From CAVTBX01 sp963733135 (GTDB taxonomy: Bacteria > Actinomycetota > Thermoleophilia > Gaiellales > Gaiellaceae): a DNA stretch of 64,000 nt. Location: the NCBI GenBank assembly GCA_963733135.1, contig CAVTBX010000008.1, positions 248,001 to 312,000 on the forward strand, written 5' to 3'. Positions 47,429 through 54,857 of the stretch are shown here, in pieces; position 1 is the first letter of the stretch, and each line of letters starts with the position of its first letter. A program made the position numbers and the translations under genes. Under the pieces are notes generated by a model, which worked only from the letters and a program-made list of their open reading frames with translations, ran no database searches and was not told the origin of the DNA.

Positions 47429-47962
47429 CTAGGTTCGTTGGAGAAGTTCTTCGCGGAGGTCGTTCAGGCGGCCGCGGACGCTCGCGTCGACGCGCAGCGA
47501 CCCGGCTTGGAGGACGAGGCCTCCGATCAGGTCGGGGTCGACCTCGCGTGTCGCCTCGACTTTTCGCTTGGCGGCCTCCTCGATCTGCTTGACGATCTCG
47601 TCGGCCTCGTCGTCGGTGAGCTCGATCGCCGTGGTGAGCTCGACCGGGAGCACGTGCTCCTCGGCGGCTAAGAGGCGTTCCCACTCGTCGTAGACGTCGA
47701 GCACCTCCGGCAGGCGGTTCTTCTCCGTCAGGAGGTGGAGGAAGTTCCGGAACTCGTCGTTGGCTCCGGAGGTGATGTCGTCGAGGATCTCCCACTTGGC
47801 CCGTGGGTCGATCTGCGGGTTACGAAGCAGGCTGCGGAGCTCGTCCGACTCGCGGACGGCCGCCGCGAAGTCCTCGAACTCCTCCCGGATTTTGGGCAGC
47901 GAGTCGGACTCCTTCGCAGCCTCGAGGAGCGCCTGGGCGTAGATGCGGTGGACGACGGCCAA
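47429..47962 (-). CDS. atpH: ATP synthase F1 delta subunit
   Basis: 177 residues from TTG 47962 (LAVVHRIYAQALLEAAKESD). The N-terminal helical bundle (FAAAVRESDELRSLLRNPQI) binds alpha, and the C-terminal domain contains VDPDLIGGLVLQAGSLRVDA, the conserved G-G-x-x-x-x-x-G/D motif of OSCP/delta that meets the b-subunit stalk. The start lies nine bases after the atpF stop. A TTG start without a strong Shine-Dalgarno suggests coupling to atpF. Confidence 0.93.
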   Translation of the reverse strand: MAVVHRIYAQALLEAAKESDSLPKIREEFEDFAAAVRESDELRSLLRNPQIDPRAKWEILDDITSGANDEFRNFLHLLTEKNRLPEVLDVYDEWERLLAAEEHVLPVELTTAIELTDDEADEIVKQIEEAAKRKVEATREVDPDLIGGLVLQAGSLRVDASVRGRLNDLREELLQRT

Positions 47963-47971
47963 ATGCGGGCT

Positions 47972-48523
47972 CTAGTTGTCGGTCGCGATCCGCTTCATGT
48001 CGACTTCCTCGATCGTCTCGTCGATCAGACGACGCTGGTCGTCGGAGTCGAGCACCTTGCCGGTCACCTTCTCGGACGCGAGCAGCGTCAGCTCGACGAC
48101 GTCCCGGCGAACCGACTCGCGGAGCTTCACGTTCTCGGCCTCGATCGCCTTGCGGTTCTCCTCGAGGCGCCGCTCGAGATCCTGCGAGGCCTGTTCACGG
48201 GCCTGCGCGAACTGCTGTTGGCCCTGCTTTCGGCTCTCTTCGAGGATCCGCTCGCGTTCGGCCTTCGCCTCCTCCCGTTCCTGCTGCGTGAGCTCGCGGA
48301 GCTGGCGGGCCTCCTCGCGGGCCTTGTCGGCCTCGTCGAGCGCCTCGCGGATCCGGTCACGGCGCTGGTCGATGAGACCCTGGATGCGCCCGAACGCGAC
48401 CTTCCGGAGGACGAAGAGGACGATCGCGAACGTGACGATCGTCCAGATCATCAGGCCGGGGACGACCGAGATCAGGTCGCCGCCCCCGTCCTCCTCCTGC
48501 GCGAAGACGAGTAGGTCGAGCAC
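47972..48523 (-). CDS. atpF: ATP synthase Fo b subunit
   Basis: 183 residues from GTG 48523, which shares one base with the atpE stop (TAGTG). One N-terminal membrane helix (VVPGLMIWTIVTFAIVLFVL) is followed by a long charged coiled coil (EALDEADKAREEARQLRELT, then QQEREEAKAERERILEESRK). It ends near VELTLLASEKVTGKVLD. This is the peripheral stalk that holds the F1 head still. The open frame upstream to 49558 crosses atpE and atpB and is not part of the gene. Confidence 0.94.
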   Translation of the reverse strand: MLDLLVFAQEEDGGGDLISVVPGLMIWTIVTFAIVLFVLRKVAFGRIQGLIDQRRDRIREALDEADKAREEARQLRELTQQEREEAKAERERILEESRKQGQQQFAQAREQASQDLERRLEENRKAIEAENVKLRESVRRDVVELTLLASEKVTGKVLDSDDQRRLIDETIEEVDMKRIATDN

Positions 48524-48783
48524 TAGACCAGCACGTAGGCCAGGAGACCGCCGAGGAGCGCGTAGAACACGACCGCCTCGGTGAGCGCGAAGCCGAGCCA
48601 CTGGATGCCGGTGAGCTCGCCCCGGAGCTCCGGCTGGCGGGCGACGGCCTGGATCATCGAGCCGAAGATGTTCCCAATTCCGATGCCGGCGCCGACTGCG
48701 CCGAGCCCGACGCCGACGCCGAAGGCGATCGCCTTGCCGAGGTCGGCGATGTCGCCTTCCACCTGTGCGAAGAGAATGTCCAA
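48523..48783 (-). CDS. atpE: ATP synthase Fo c subunit
   Basis: 86 residues from TTG 48783 with AAGGAGGAACG upstream. Two membrane helices: GVGVGLGAVGAGIGIGNIFG with the Gly-rich packing motif, the polar loop ARQPE, and LGFALTEAVVFYALLGGLLA with the ion-carrying Glu. The residue after Glu is Ala, not the Ser/Thr of sodium-type rings, so a proton ring is more likely. The first residues MDILFAQVEGDIADLG are an N-terminal extension. Confidence 0.95.
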   Translation of the reverse strand: MDILFAQVEGDIADLGKAIAFGVGVGLGAVGAGIGIGNIFGSMIQAVARQPELRGELTGIQWLGFALTEAVVFYALLGGLLAYVLV

Positions 48784-48792
48784 CGTTCCTCC

Positions 48793-49623
48793 TTAGTGTT
48801 CCGGTTCGATTGCGCCGCCGATGTAGATCGCGCTCAGCAGCGCGAAAACGAACGCCTGGATGGTCACCACGATCACGACCTCGAAGAGATAGAAGGCCGT
48901 CGCCACCGGGATGGCGATCACTGCGATGACGTAAGACGAGAGGATGAAGATAAGCCCGATCATCACCAGGATGAGCATGTGGCCCGCGAGCATGTTGGCG
49001 AAGAGTCGAACCGAGAGCGAGATCAGCCGCATGAACTGCGAGATCACTTCGAGCGGGATGATGAGCACTAGGAGCGCCTTCGGCACGCCACTTGGGATCC
49101 AGCTCTTGAAATAGCCGACTGGACCGTTGTAGCGGATGCCCTCGTAGTGCGTGGCGACAAAGGTGATGAGCGCGAGCGCGAGAGTGACGGAGAGGTTCGC
49201 GGTCGCAGCGTAGATCCCCCAGGTTGGCACCTCCACGCCGGCGATCTCGAAGTGCTCGTCGGAGAGCGGGAGCGGGATGAAGCCGACGACGTTCAGGATC
49301 CAGATGAAGAGGAAGAGCGTGGCCACGTACGGGAACCAGGTCGAGATCGCCTTCGACGGCAGGCTCGATTCGGCGATCTGACCCTGGATCAGGTCGTAGA
49401 TCACTTCGCCGCTCGTCTGACGACGGCCCGGGCGGAGGCTCAGGCCGAATCGCATCACCCAGATCCCGAACAGGATCGTGATCAGGCCACCCAGCCAGAG
49501 ATACGCGACGGCCTTGTTGACCGACAGGTCGATCGGCCCGAGCTCGAGCGAGATCCACGGATGGAGCGTGAACTCCTCCTGGGGCTGAAAGTCCTCGGAA
49601 GCGGCGAAGACGAGGCCGTTCAT
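48793..49623 (-). CDS. atpB: ATP synthase Fo a subunit
   Basis: 276 residues, about five or six membrane helices. The essential arginine is in LISLSVRLFANMLAGHMLIL; the preceding motif is VLIIPLEVISQFMRL and the last helix includes QAFVFALLSAIYIGGAIE. It forms the proton half-channels at the c-ring. The ATG at 49623 overlaps the stop of the preceding AtpI-like gene by ATGA. Confidence 0.95.
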   Translation of the reverse strand: MNGLVFAASEDFQPQEEFTLHPWISLELGPIDLSVNKAVAYLWLGGLITILFGIWVMRFGLSLRPGRRQTSGEVIYDLIQGQIAESSLPSKAISTWFPYVATLFLFIWILNVVGFIPLPLSDEHFEIAGVEVPTWGIYAATANLSVTLALALITFVATHYEGIRYNGPVGYFKSWIPSGVPKALLVLIIPLEVISQFMRLISLSVRLFANMLAGHMLILVMIGLIFILSSYVIAVIAIPVATAFYLFEVVIVVTIQAFVFALLSAIYIGGAIEPEH

Positions 49624-50009
49624 CTGCGCAGCTCTCCTCCGAAGTACATCGCCAGCCCCAAAGCGAGCTCGAGCGTGTAAGCGAGCGCGTAGACGACGAT
49701 CCCGGCGACGGCCAGGTCAGGATCCTGTGTCGCGACCACGATCGCGATGAGGACGATCGCGATCCCGCGCGTCATCATTCCGAAGGCAACGACGCCTGAG
49801 CCGCGCAGGTTCGGCTCGCCGATCCCGGCTCGGTCGAAGACGAGCCCGAGGGCCTGGCTGCCGGCCCAGAGAACCGCGCCCAGCGCCCAGCCCCGGAGGC
49901 TCCAACCCGCGAGCGCGAAGACCGGGAGCATGAGCGCGAGCCCGACCGCGCCGGCGGCGACCGGCAGCCGGCGCGAGGGCAGCGGCCGCGGTGTCGTGAA
50001 GGTCGCCAA
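49620..50009 (-). CDS. ATP synthase subunit I-like membrane protein
   Basis: 129 residues from TTG 50009, two bases after the stop of the preceding small gene. Four hydrophobic segments are visible: AVGLALMLPVFALAGWSLRG, ALGAVLWAGSQALGLVFDRA, AIVLIAIVVATQDPDLAVAG and IVVYALAYTLELALGLAMYF. Its position directly before atpB and its topology match AtpI proteins, proposed to help c-ring assembly or magnesium/calcium uptake. Sequence similarity to AtpI cannot be judged by eye, so the call rests mainly on context. Confidence 0.65.
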   Translation of the reverse strand: MATFTTPRPLPSRRLPVAAGAVGLALMLPVFALAGWSLRGWALGAVLWAGSQALGLVFDRAGIGEPNLRGSGVVAFGMMTRGIAIVLIAIVVATQDPDLAVAGIVVYALAYTLELALGLAMYFGGELRR

Positions 50010-50011
50010 CG

Positions 50012-50221
50012 TCAGAACGCGCCTCGGTACGTGCGGTACACCGCCAGAATCGAGGCGGGGATGCCGATGACGGCGCCGATCGCAACCCCGATCCCGACCG
50101 ATCCGGCGGCCCAGCCGATCAGGGCGCCGATCCCCACGCACACGACCAGGACGGCAAGGAGCAGCGCCCCGGCCCCGAGTGGATCCAATGATGTCCGCGC
50201 AGCCGCCACGTGTGAGGTCAT
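50012..50221 (-). CDS. AtpZ/AtpI-type small membrane protein
   Basis: 69 residues from ATG 50221. Two Gly/Ala-rich hydrophobic helices (ALLLAVLVVCVGIGALIGWA; GVAIGAVIGIPASILAVYRT) joined by a short turn, with a tail YRTYRGAF. This matches the size and Gly-rich pattern of AtpZ-like proteins at the head of atp operons. It opens the atp segment. Confidence 0.6.
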   Translation of the reverse strand: MTSHVAAARTSLDPLGAGALLLAVLVVCVGIGALIGWAAGSVGIGVAIGAVIGIPASILAVYRTYRGAF

Positions 50222-50358
50222 CCGGCGGCGGCACTGTATCAGCGCAAGGGTGCTTCGGCGCTGGACTTCGTGACAGGCGGATTTGGCTTGCCCGTGCGGG
50301 TTCGCGGGGCTTTTGGGCAGGAGTTTGTGAAGGGCGGAGCGGTGTCCGCGCGGAGAAC

Positions 50359-50442
50359 GGAACTGCCTCAGGCAGTTCCTCCATGCGAATCGCGCAGACG
50401 GCGGCGCGACTCGCCCGGCCGCAAGCGGCCTCCAACCTACAC
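50359..50442. repeat. Three-hairpin repeat, inverted copy upstream of the DUF354 gene
   Basis: Reverse complement of the 45671-45760 type: GTGTAGGTTGGAGG, GGCCGC-TT-GCGGCC, CGAGTCGCGC ... GCGCGATTCG and GGAACTGCC-TGA-GGCAGTTCC. The third stem shares almost no bases with the tandem copies yet pairs perfectly. The rest of the 228-bp gap shows nothing else. Confidence 0.85.
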
Positions 50443-50443
50443 T
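50438..50443 (+). promoter_or_regulatory. Putative -10 box (TACACT) of the DUF354 gene, at the repeat edge
   Basis: Six bases before ATG 50450. Five of its six bases belong to the conserved terminal CTACAC of the repeat element. Confidence 0.45.
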
Positions 50444-50449
50444 TGGCCG

Positions 50450-51463
50450 ATGCGGGTCTGGGTCGACTTCACCAACACCGCGCACGTGCTCGTCCTCCGG
50501 CCGCTCGTGGAGCGGCTCGAGGCGGCCGGGCACGAGGTCGAGCTGACGGCGCGGCCGCTCTCGCACACGATCGAGCTCCTCGAGGACTGGGGGAGCGATC
50601 ACACGGTGGTCGGGCACTACGGGGGAGCAGGGCTCCTCGGGAAGGTACGCGCGGCTGCCGGGCGCGTGCCTGCGCTCCTCCGGTGGGCGCGACGGCGAGG
50701 GTTCGACTGTGCGCTGGCCCACGGCTCGACCGACCAGCCACCGGTCGCGCGGGCTCTCGGCTTTCCGGCGACGACGATGTTCGACTACGAGTGGGCCTCG
50801 CTTCAGCATCACACGAACTGCCGGCTTGCTCGTCGGGTGCTCGTGCCGGACGCGATCCCGGCGGAGCGCTTGGCCCGGTACGGCGCGCGAGGGTCGAAGC
50901 TCGTCCCGTACCCGGGCCTGAAGGAGGAGTACTACCTCGCCGACTTCGAGCCGGACGAAGGTGTCCCGGCGTCGCTCGGCGTCGAGGTTGAAGGACCGCT
51001 GGCGGTCGTGCGGACGGCGCCCTCGTACGCGCTCTACCTGGGCGGCTCCGAGAACGAGCTCCTACCTCGTCTCCTGGCGCGGCTCGCAGAGGACGGCGCC
51101 AGCACAGTCGTCCTCGCGCGCACGCCCGACCAGCGCGAGGCAGTCCGCGGGCTTGGGCTGCCGCGGGTCGTCGTCCCCGATCGGGCCGTGGACGGCCGAA
51201 GCCTCGTCGCGCTCGCCGACCTCCTCGTCTCGGCCGGAGGGACGATGAACCGTGAGGCGGCCGTACTCGGCACGCCCGTGTGGTCGATCTTCGAGGGGCG
51301 CCTCGGCGCGATCGACGAGAAGCTCGCTGCGGAGGGCCGGCTCCGGTTCCTCTCGGATCCGGCTGCACTCGAGGTGCGCCGGAAGCCCGCGGACACTTGG
51401 CGCGACCGTGTCCGCCGCGACCCGGGCGACCTCCTGGCGCTGGGCCTCCCGTGGCTCACATGA
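50450..51463 (+). CDS. DUF354 family protein (glycosyltransferase-like fold)
   Basis: 337 residues from ATG 50450; the longer open frame to 50270 crosses the repeat element. The N-terminus MRVWVDFTNTAHVLVLRPLV is diagnostic of DUF354, followed by RLEAAGHEVELTARPLSHTI. The second Rossmann-like half includes VRTAPSYALYLGGSENELLP and LADLLVSAGGTMNREAAVLG, a GT-B-like donor-site region. Members are predicted glycosyltransferases, often in surface glycan loci, as here. The substrate is unknown. Confidence 0.83.
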   Translation: MRVWVDFTNTAHVLVLRPLVERLEAAGHEVELTARPLSHTIELLEDWGSDHTVVGHYGGAGLLGKVRAAAGRVPALLRWARRRGFDCALAHGSTDQPPVARALGFPATTMFDYEWASLQHHTNCRLARRVLVPDAIPAERLARYGARGSKLVPYPGLKEEYYLADFEPDEGVPASLGVEVEGPLAVVRTAPSYALYLGGSENELLPRLLARLAEDGASTVVLARTPDQREAVRGLGLPRVVVPDRAVDGRSLVALADLLVSAGGTMNREAAVLGTPVWSIFEGRLGAIDEKLAAEGRLRFLSDPAALEVRRKPADTWRDRVRRDPGDLLALGLPWLT

Positions 51464-51482
51464 CCCTTCTGGCTAAGGCCAC

Positions 51483-51593
51483 GTGCCTGGCACCGGGGTG
51501 TGGAAACTGTGGAAGAGCGTCGCAGAGCCCCGCCAGGTGAAGGAGATACCTGTGGACGAACCCGCTGACTCGAATCCGCCGGTGCCAGGCACC
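51483..51593. repeat. Pair of facing palindromes (GTGCCTGGCAC / GGTGCCAGGCACC)
   Basis: GTGCCTGGCAC at 51483-51493 and GGTGCCAGGCACC at 51581-51593, each palindromic and with flanking CCGG arms in mirror order. The second copy lies in the first codons of the sulfatase-like gene (NPPVPGTE). Confidence 0.5.
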
Positions 51594-53624
51594 GAGCGGC
51601 GTAGCGAGCGGCGAACGTGGCTCTTCCGGAGCCTTCACCTGACCGCGCTCTCATTCTTCGCGATCGTATGGCCCGTACTCGACCTGCTCGGCAGAAACCC
51701 AGAGTTCTTCGTCGTTCGCGGCTCGCAGGGCATCGACATCGTGCTCCTCGCGCTCGGGCTGACGGTCGTCCCGCCGCTCCTCGCGCTCGGGCTGGAAGCG
51801 CTCGCCGGGCTCGTCGGCGGCCCGCGTGCGGCCGGCGCTCTCCACCTGGTCTTCATCGGACTGCTCTCCGCCGGGTTCGCGCTCCTCGTGCTCGGCTGGG
51901 TGGGTGCACCGTCTGGAGTCGCCGCGGCAGCCCTTGCGGTCGGCGCGCTCGCCGCCTACGCCTACGCCCGGGTCGAGCCGGTGCGGAGCGTCGTCACGCT
52001 CCTCGCCATCGCCGTCCCGGTTTTCCTCGGCCTCTTCTTCTTCGACTCGCCGAGCGGCCGCCTGGTCGTCCCACGCGAGGACACCCAGGTCGCTGACGTC
52101 GAGGTCGGTCGCCCCGCGCCCGTCGTGATGGTCGTCTTCGACGAGTTCCCAGTCACCTCCCTCCTCACCGAAGACGGCGAGATCGACGCAGCCCGCTTCC
52201 CTGCGTTTGCCGAGCTCGCCCGCCGCGGAACGTGGTACCGAAACGCGGTAACGATGGACGCCAACACATCCGCAGCCGTACCGGCGATCCTCACCGGAAG
52301 GAACGAGGGCGGGGCCGCGATTCTGGCAAGCCACCCGAGGAACCTCTTCACGCTTCTCGGAGGCACCTACCGGATCCAAGCGGCCGAGGCCGTCACGCGC
52401 CTCTGCCCGGACGAGCTTTGCCCCCGCGGCGACCCCGAGCCGCTCGACAAGCGCCTCCGCTCGCTCGCCGACGACGTCGCAATCGTCTACGGGCACGAGC
52501 TCCTGCCGGAAGCTCTGCGCGACAGGCTTCCCTCCATCTCGGGAGTCTGGGGCGACTTCGGAAACGACGACGAGCGGCCCGGCAGGAGCGGGCTCGGCGC
52601 CAACTTCGTTCTCCGGAACCTCCTCCCCGGCTCGGTGCGCGGCCGCGAGGTCGCCTTCGAGGCGTTCAACCGCGCGGTTCGCCCGACTGAGCAGCCGACG
52701 CTCTACTACCTGCACGTCCTCTTGCCCCACTACCCGTGGGAGCACGCACAGTCGGGCCGCGTCTACAAGGGACTCACGATCCCGGGCCTGGAGAGCGACG
52801 TCTGGACGGGAGGCGAGTTCGAAGCTCAGCAGGCCTGGCAGCGGCACATCGCGCAAGTCGGCTATACGGATCGGCTCGTCGGCGACCTCATCGCCCGGCT
52901 CAAGGAGACCGGAATGTGGGACGAGTCGCTCGTCGTCCTCGTGGCCGACCACGGGACGAGCTTCCGGTCAGGCCGGCCGCGGAAGTCGATCGCCCCCGAT
53001 ACCGCCGAGGACATCGCCTACGTGCCCCTCTTCGTCAAGGCGCCCGGACAGCGCGAGGGCGAGACGATTGAGGAGACGGTCTCGACGCTCGACATCCTGC
53101 CGACGATCGCCGACCACCTGGAGATCGATCTCCCGTGGGACGTCGAGGGAGTCTCGCTCGCCGGTGAGGTGCCGCGTGACCTCGACACGGTGCGCCTGAA
53201 CGCCGCGCCCGCTCCTCTCGAGATCGACGCCGACGAGCTCGAGAGCCGCCGAGACGAGGTGCTCGCGCTCCAGTCCGAGCTCTTCGGCGCTGCGTGGGAC
53301 GAGCTCTACCGCTTCGGCGCGCGGCCAGAGCTCATCGGACGACGCCCGCCGACCATCCCGCTCGTCGCGAACGTGGACATCTCGCTGGACGCCCAGGACT
53401 GGACAGCAACCGAAACCGAAGTCCCGGCGTTCGTCACCGGCTCCGTGTCACGTCCCGGCGTCGACGTCGCGATCGTCGTCAACGGCCGCGTTGCTGCTGT
53501 CGTGCCCGCGTATCCGGGCTCGGACGGCCCACGCTTCTCGGCCCTGCTCCCCGAGTCGGCCTTCAGGCAGGGCCCGAACGACGTGACCGCGCGTGTGCTC
53601 AGCGGGTCGAGCCAGACCCCGTAA
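51552..53624 (+). CDS. Membrane-anchored sulfatase/phosphoglycerol transferase-like protein
   Basis: 690 residues from GTG 51552, six bases after AGGAG (51541-51545). Four membrane helices occupy ~20-165 (HLTALSFFAIVWPVLDLL; IVLLALGLTVVPPLLALGLE; LVFIGLLSAGFALLVLGWVG; VVTLLAIAVPVFLGLFFFD). The external alkaline-phosphatase fold (~185-560) has VVMVVFDEFPVTSLL with a metal Asp, VTMDANTSAAVPAILTGR with the likely Ser/Thr nucleophile, and VVLVADHGTSFRSGRP with Asp-His. This plan resembles LtaS/OpgB-type enzymes that add phosphoglycerol or phosphoethanolamine groups to surface glycans. The exact reaction is inferred. It converges on the WecA-type gene with a 26-bp overlap. Confidence 0.85.
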   Translation: MDEPADSNPPVPGTERRSERRTWLFRSLHLTALSFFAIVWPVLDLLGRNPEFFVVRGSQGIDIVLLALGLTVVPPLLALGLEALAGLVGGPRAAGALHLVFIGLLSAGFALLVLGWVGAPSGVAAAALAVGALAAYAYARVEPVRSVVTLLAIAVPVFLGLFFFDSPSGRLVVPREDTQVADVEVGRPAPVVMVVFDEFPVTSLLTEDGEIDAARFPAFAELARRGTWYRNAVTMDANTSAAVPAILTGRNEGGAAILASHPRNLFTLLGGTYRIQAAEAVTRLCPDELCPRGDPEPLDKRLRSLADDVAIVYGHELLPEALRDRLPSISGVWGDFGNDDERPGRSGLGANFVLRNLLPGSVRGREVAFEAFNRAVRPTEQPTLYYLHVLLPHYPWEHAQSGRVYKGLTIPGLESDVWTGGEFEAQQAWQRHIAQVGYTDRLVGDLIARLKETGMWDESLVVLVADHGTSFRSGRPRKSIAPDTAEDIAYVPLFVKAPGQREGETIEETVSTLDILPTIADHLEIDLPWDVEGVSLAGEVPRDLDTVRLNAAPAPLEIDADELESRRDEVLALQSELFGAAWDELYRFGARPELIGRRPPTIPLVANVDISLDAQDWTATETEVPAFVTGSVSRPGVDVAIVVNGRVAAVVPAYPGSDGPRFSALLPESAFRQGPNDVTARVLSGSSQTP

Positions 53625-54783
53625 GCGCCCGCTCCACGGCCTCCTCACGCTCCTCCGCCGGCTCGGGCGGGACGCGCCCGAGGCCGAGGACGCGGAGGTG
53701 TCGCGCCTTCAGGATCTCGAGCGTGTAGACCATCCACACGGACGCCGCGACGACGACCAGGCCGACGCCGCCGCAGATGAGCGCGTTCTCGAGATTCCAG
53801 TCGCCACCCGGCCGCGGCGGGACGAAGCGCAGGAGCACCGCCCAGGCGGCGAGGAGCCCAGCCCAGGCGTGGAGGTATCCGGCCGTACGGCGCTGCGAGT
53901 AGCCGATCCGCATGAAGCGGTGGTAGAAGTGATTCTGGTCGGCGCTGAACGGGTTGCGCCTGTACTTCAGGCGCTTCAGGACGACGAACGACGTGTCCAG
54001 GATCGGCACGGCGAGGACGAGGAGCGGCGCCGCGAGTGCGATCGTCGCCGCCGTCTTCAAAACGCCCTCGGCCGCGACAGTGGCGAGGAGGAAGCCGAGC
54101 GCAAGCGCACCCGAGTCGCCCATGAAGATCTTGGCCGGGTGGTAGTTGTGGCGGAGGAAGGCGAGTGTCGCGCCGCAGATCGCGGCCGCGAGAATCGTCG
54201 GCGCTGGACGGTTGAAAGACGCGGCGAGAAGGGCGAACGAAAAGGCCGCGATCGAGACGATGCCGGCCGCCAGAGAGTCCATCCCGTCGATCAGGTTCAC
54301 GAGGTTCGCGAGCGTCGCGATCCAGAGAATCGTGATCGGGTAGGCGAGCCAGCCGAAGTCGTGACTCCCGAGCAGCGGCAGGGAGAAGCCCTCGAGCGCC
54401 ACGTCGAAGCCCAGGACGGGAATGAGGGCGATGGCGCAGACGCCAAGGAGCTTCGTTCCAGGCTGGATGCCGCGGATGTCGTCATAGAGCCCGAGCAGCG
54501 CGACCAGCAGCGTGCCGATCAGGATCCCCAGGTACGGCCCGTCGGGGCGCACGAAGATCGCCGAAGGGATCAGCACCCCGGCCACGATCGCGATGCCGCC
54601 GATCCGCGGGACGGGCCCGTCGTGAACCCTGGGGCGGTCACCGCCCGCATCGACGCCGCCGATGCGAGGCGCGATCCGGGCGACCAGGGGTGTCAGGACG
54701 AGGACGATGCCGACGGCGCTCAGGAACGACCAGACCGCATCGCCGTCCCCGACCAAGGCACGCAACGCCTCGGGGAAGGACAT
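53599..54783 (-). CDS. Undecaprenyl-phosphate sugar-1-phosphate transferase (WecA/TagO/MraY family)
   Basis: 394 residues from ATG 54783; about 11 membrane helices. Catalytic motifs are intact: LGLYDDIRGIQPGTKLLG with the Asp pair, ATLANLVNLIDGMDSLAAG, and NYHPAKIFMGDSGALALGFL with the third Asp, plus DQNHFYHRFMRIGYSQR. It loads GlcNAc-1-phosphate or a relative onto undecaprenyl phosphate to begin wall teichoic acid, O-antigen-like or arabinogalactan-type polymers. Alone on its strand, divergent from the dehydrogenase gene at 54858 with only 74 bp between. Confidence 0.92.
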   Translation of the reverse strand: MSFPEALRALVGDGDAVWSFLSAVGIVLVLTPLVARIAPRIGGVDAGGDRPRVHDGPVPRIGGIAIVAGVLIPSAIFVRPDGPYLGILIGTLLVALLGLYDDIRGIQPGTKLLGVCAIALIPVLGFDVALEGFSLPLLGSHDFGWLAYPITILWIATLANLVNLIDGMDSLAAGIVSIAAFSFALLAASFNRPAPTILAAAICGATLAFLRHNYHPAKIFMGDSGALALGFLLATVAAEGVLKTAATIALAAPLLVLAVPILDTSFVVLKRLKYRRNPFSADQNHFYHRFMRIGYSQRRTAGYLHAWAGLLAAWAVLLRFVPPRPGGDWNLENALICGGVGLVVVAASVWMVYTLEILKARHLRVLGLGRVPPEPAEEREEAVERALTGSGSTR

Positions 54784-54789
54784 GCGGCG

Positions 54790-54795
54790 GTTATA
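54790..54795 (-). promoter_or_regulatory. Putative -10 box (TATAAC) of the WecA-type gene
   Basis: Six bases before ATG 54783 and preceded by TGC, an extended -10 feature. Confidence 0.4.
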
Positions 54796-54844
54796 GCAGA
54801 GGGGCAGGACCCTCTTCGGGCCTTCCCTTCGGCGCACTCATGGC

Positions 54845-54850
54845 TACCCT
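54845..54850 (+). promoter_or_regulatory. Putative -10 box (TACCCT) of the nucleotide-sugar dehydrogenase gene
   Basis: Seven bases before ATG 54858; it faces the divergent box at 54790-54795. Confidence 0.45.
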
Positions 54851-54857
54851 GAGACGG

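Noticed and set aside
48523..48783. Sodium-type c-ring
   Set aside because: The residue after the ion-carrying Glu is Ala and the Gln/Ser ligand pattern of sodium rings is not evident.
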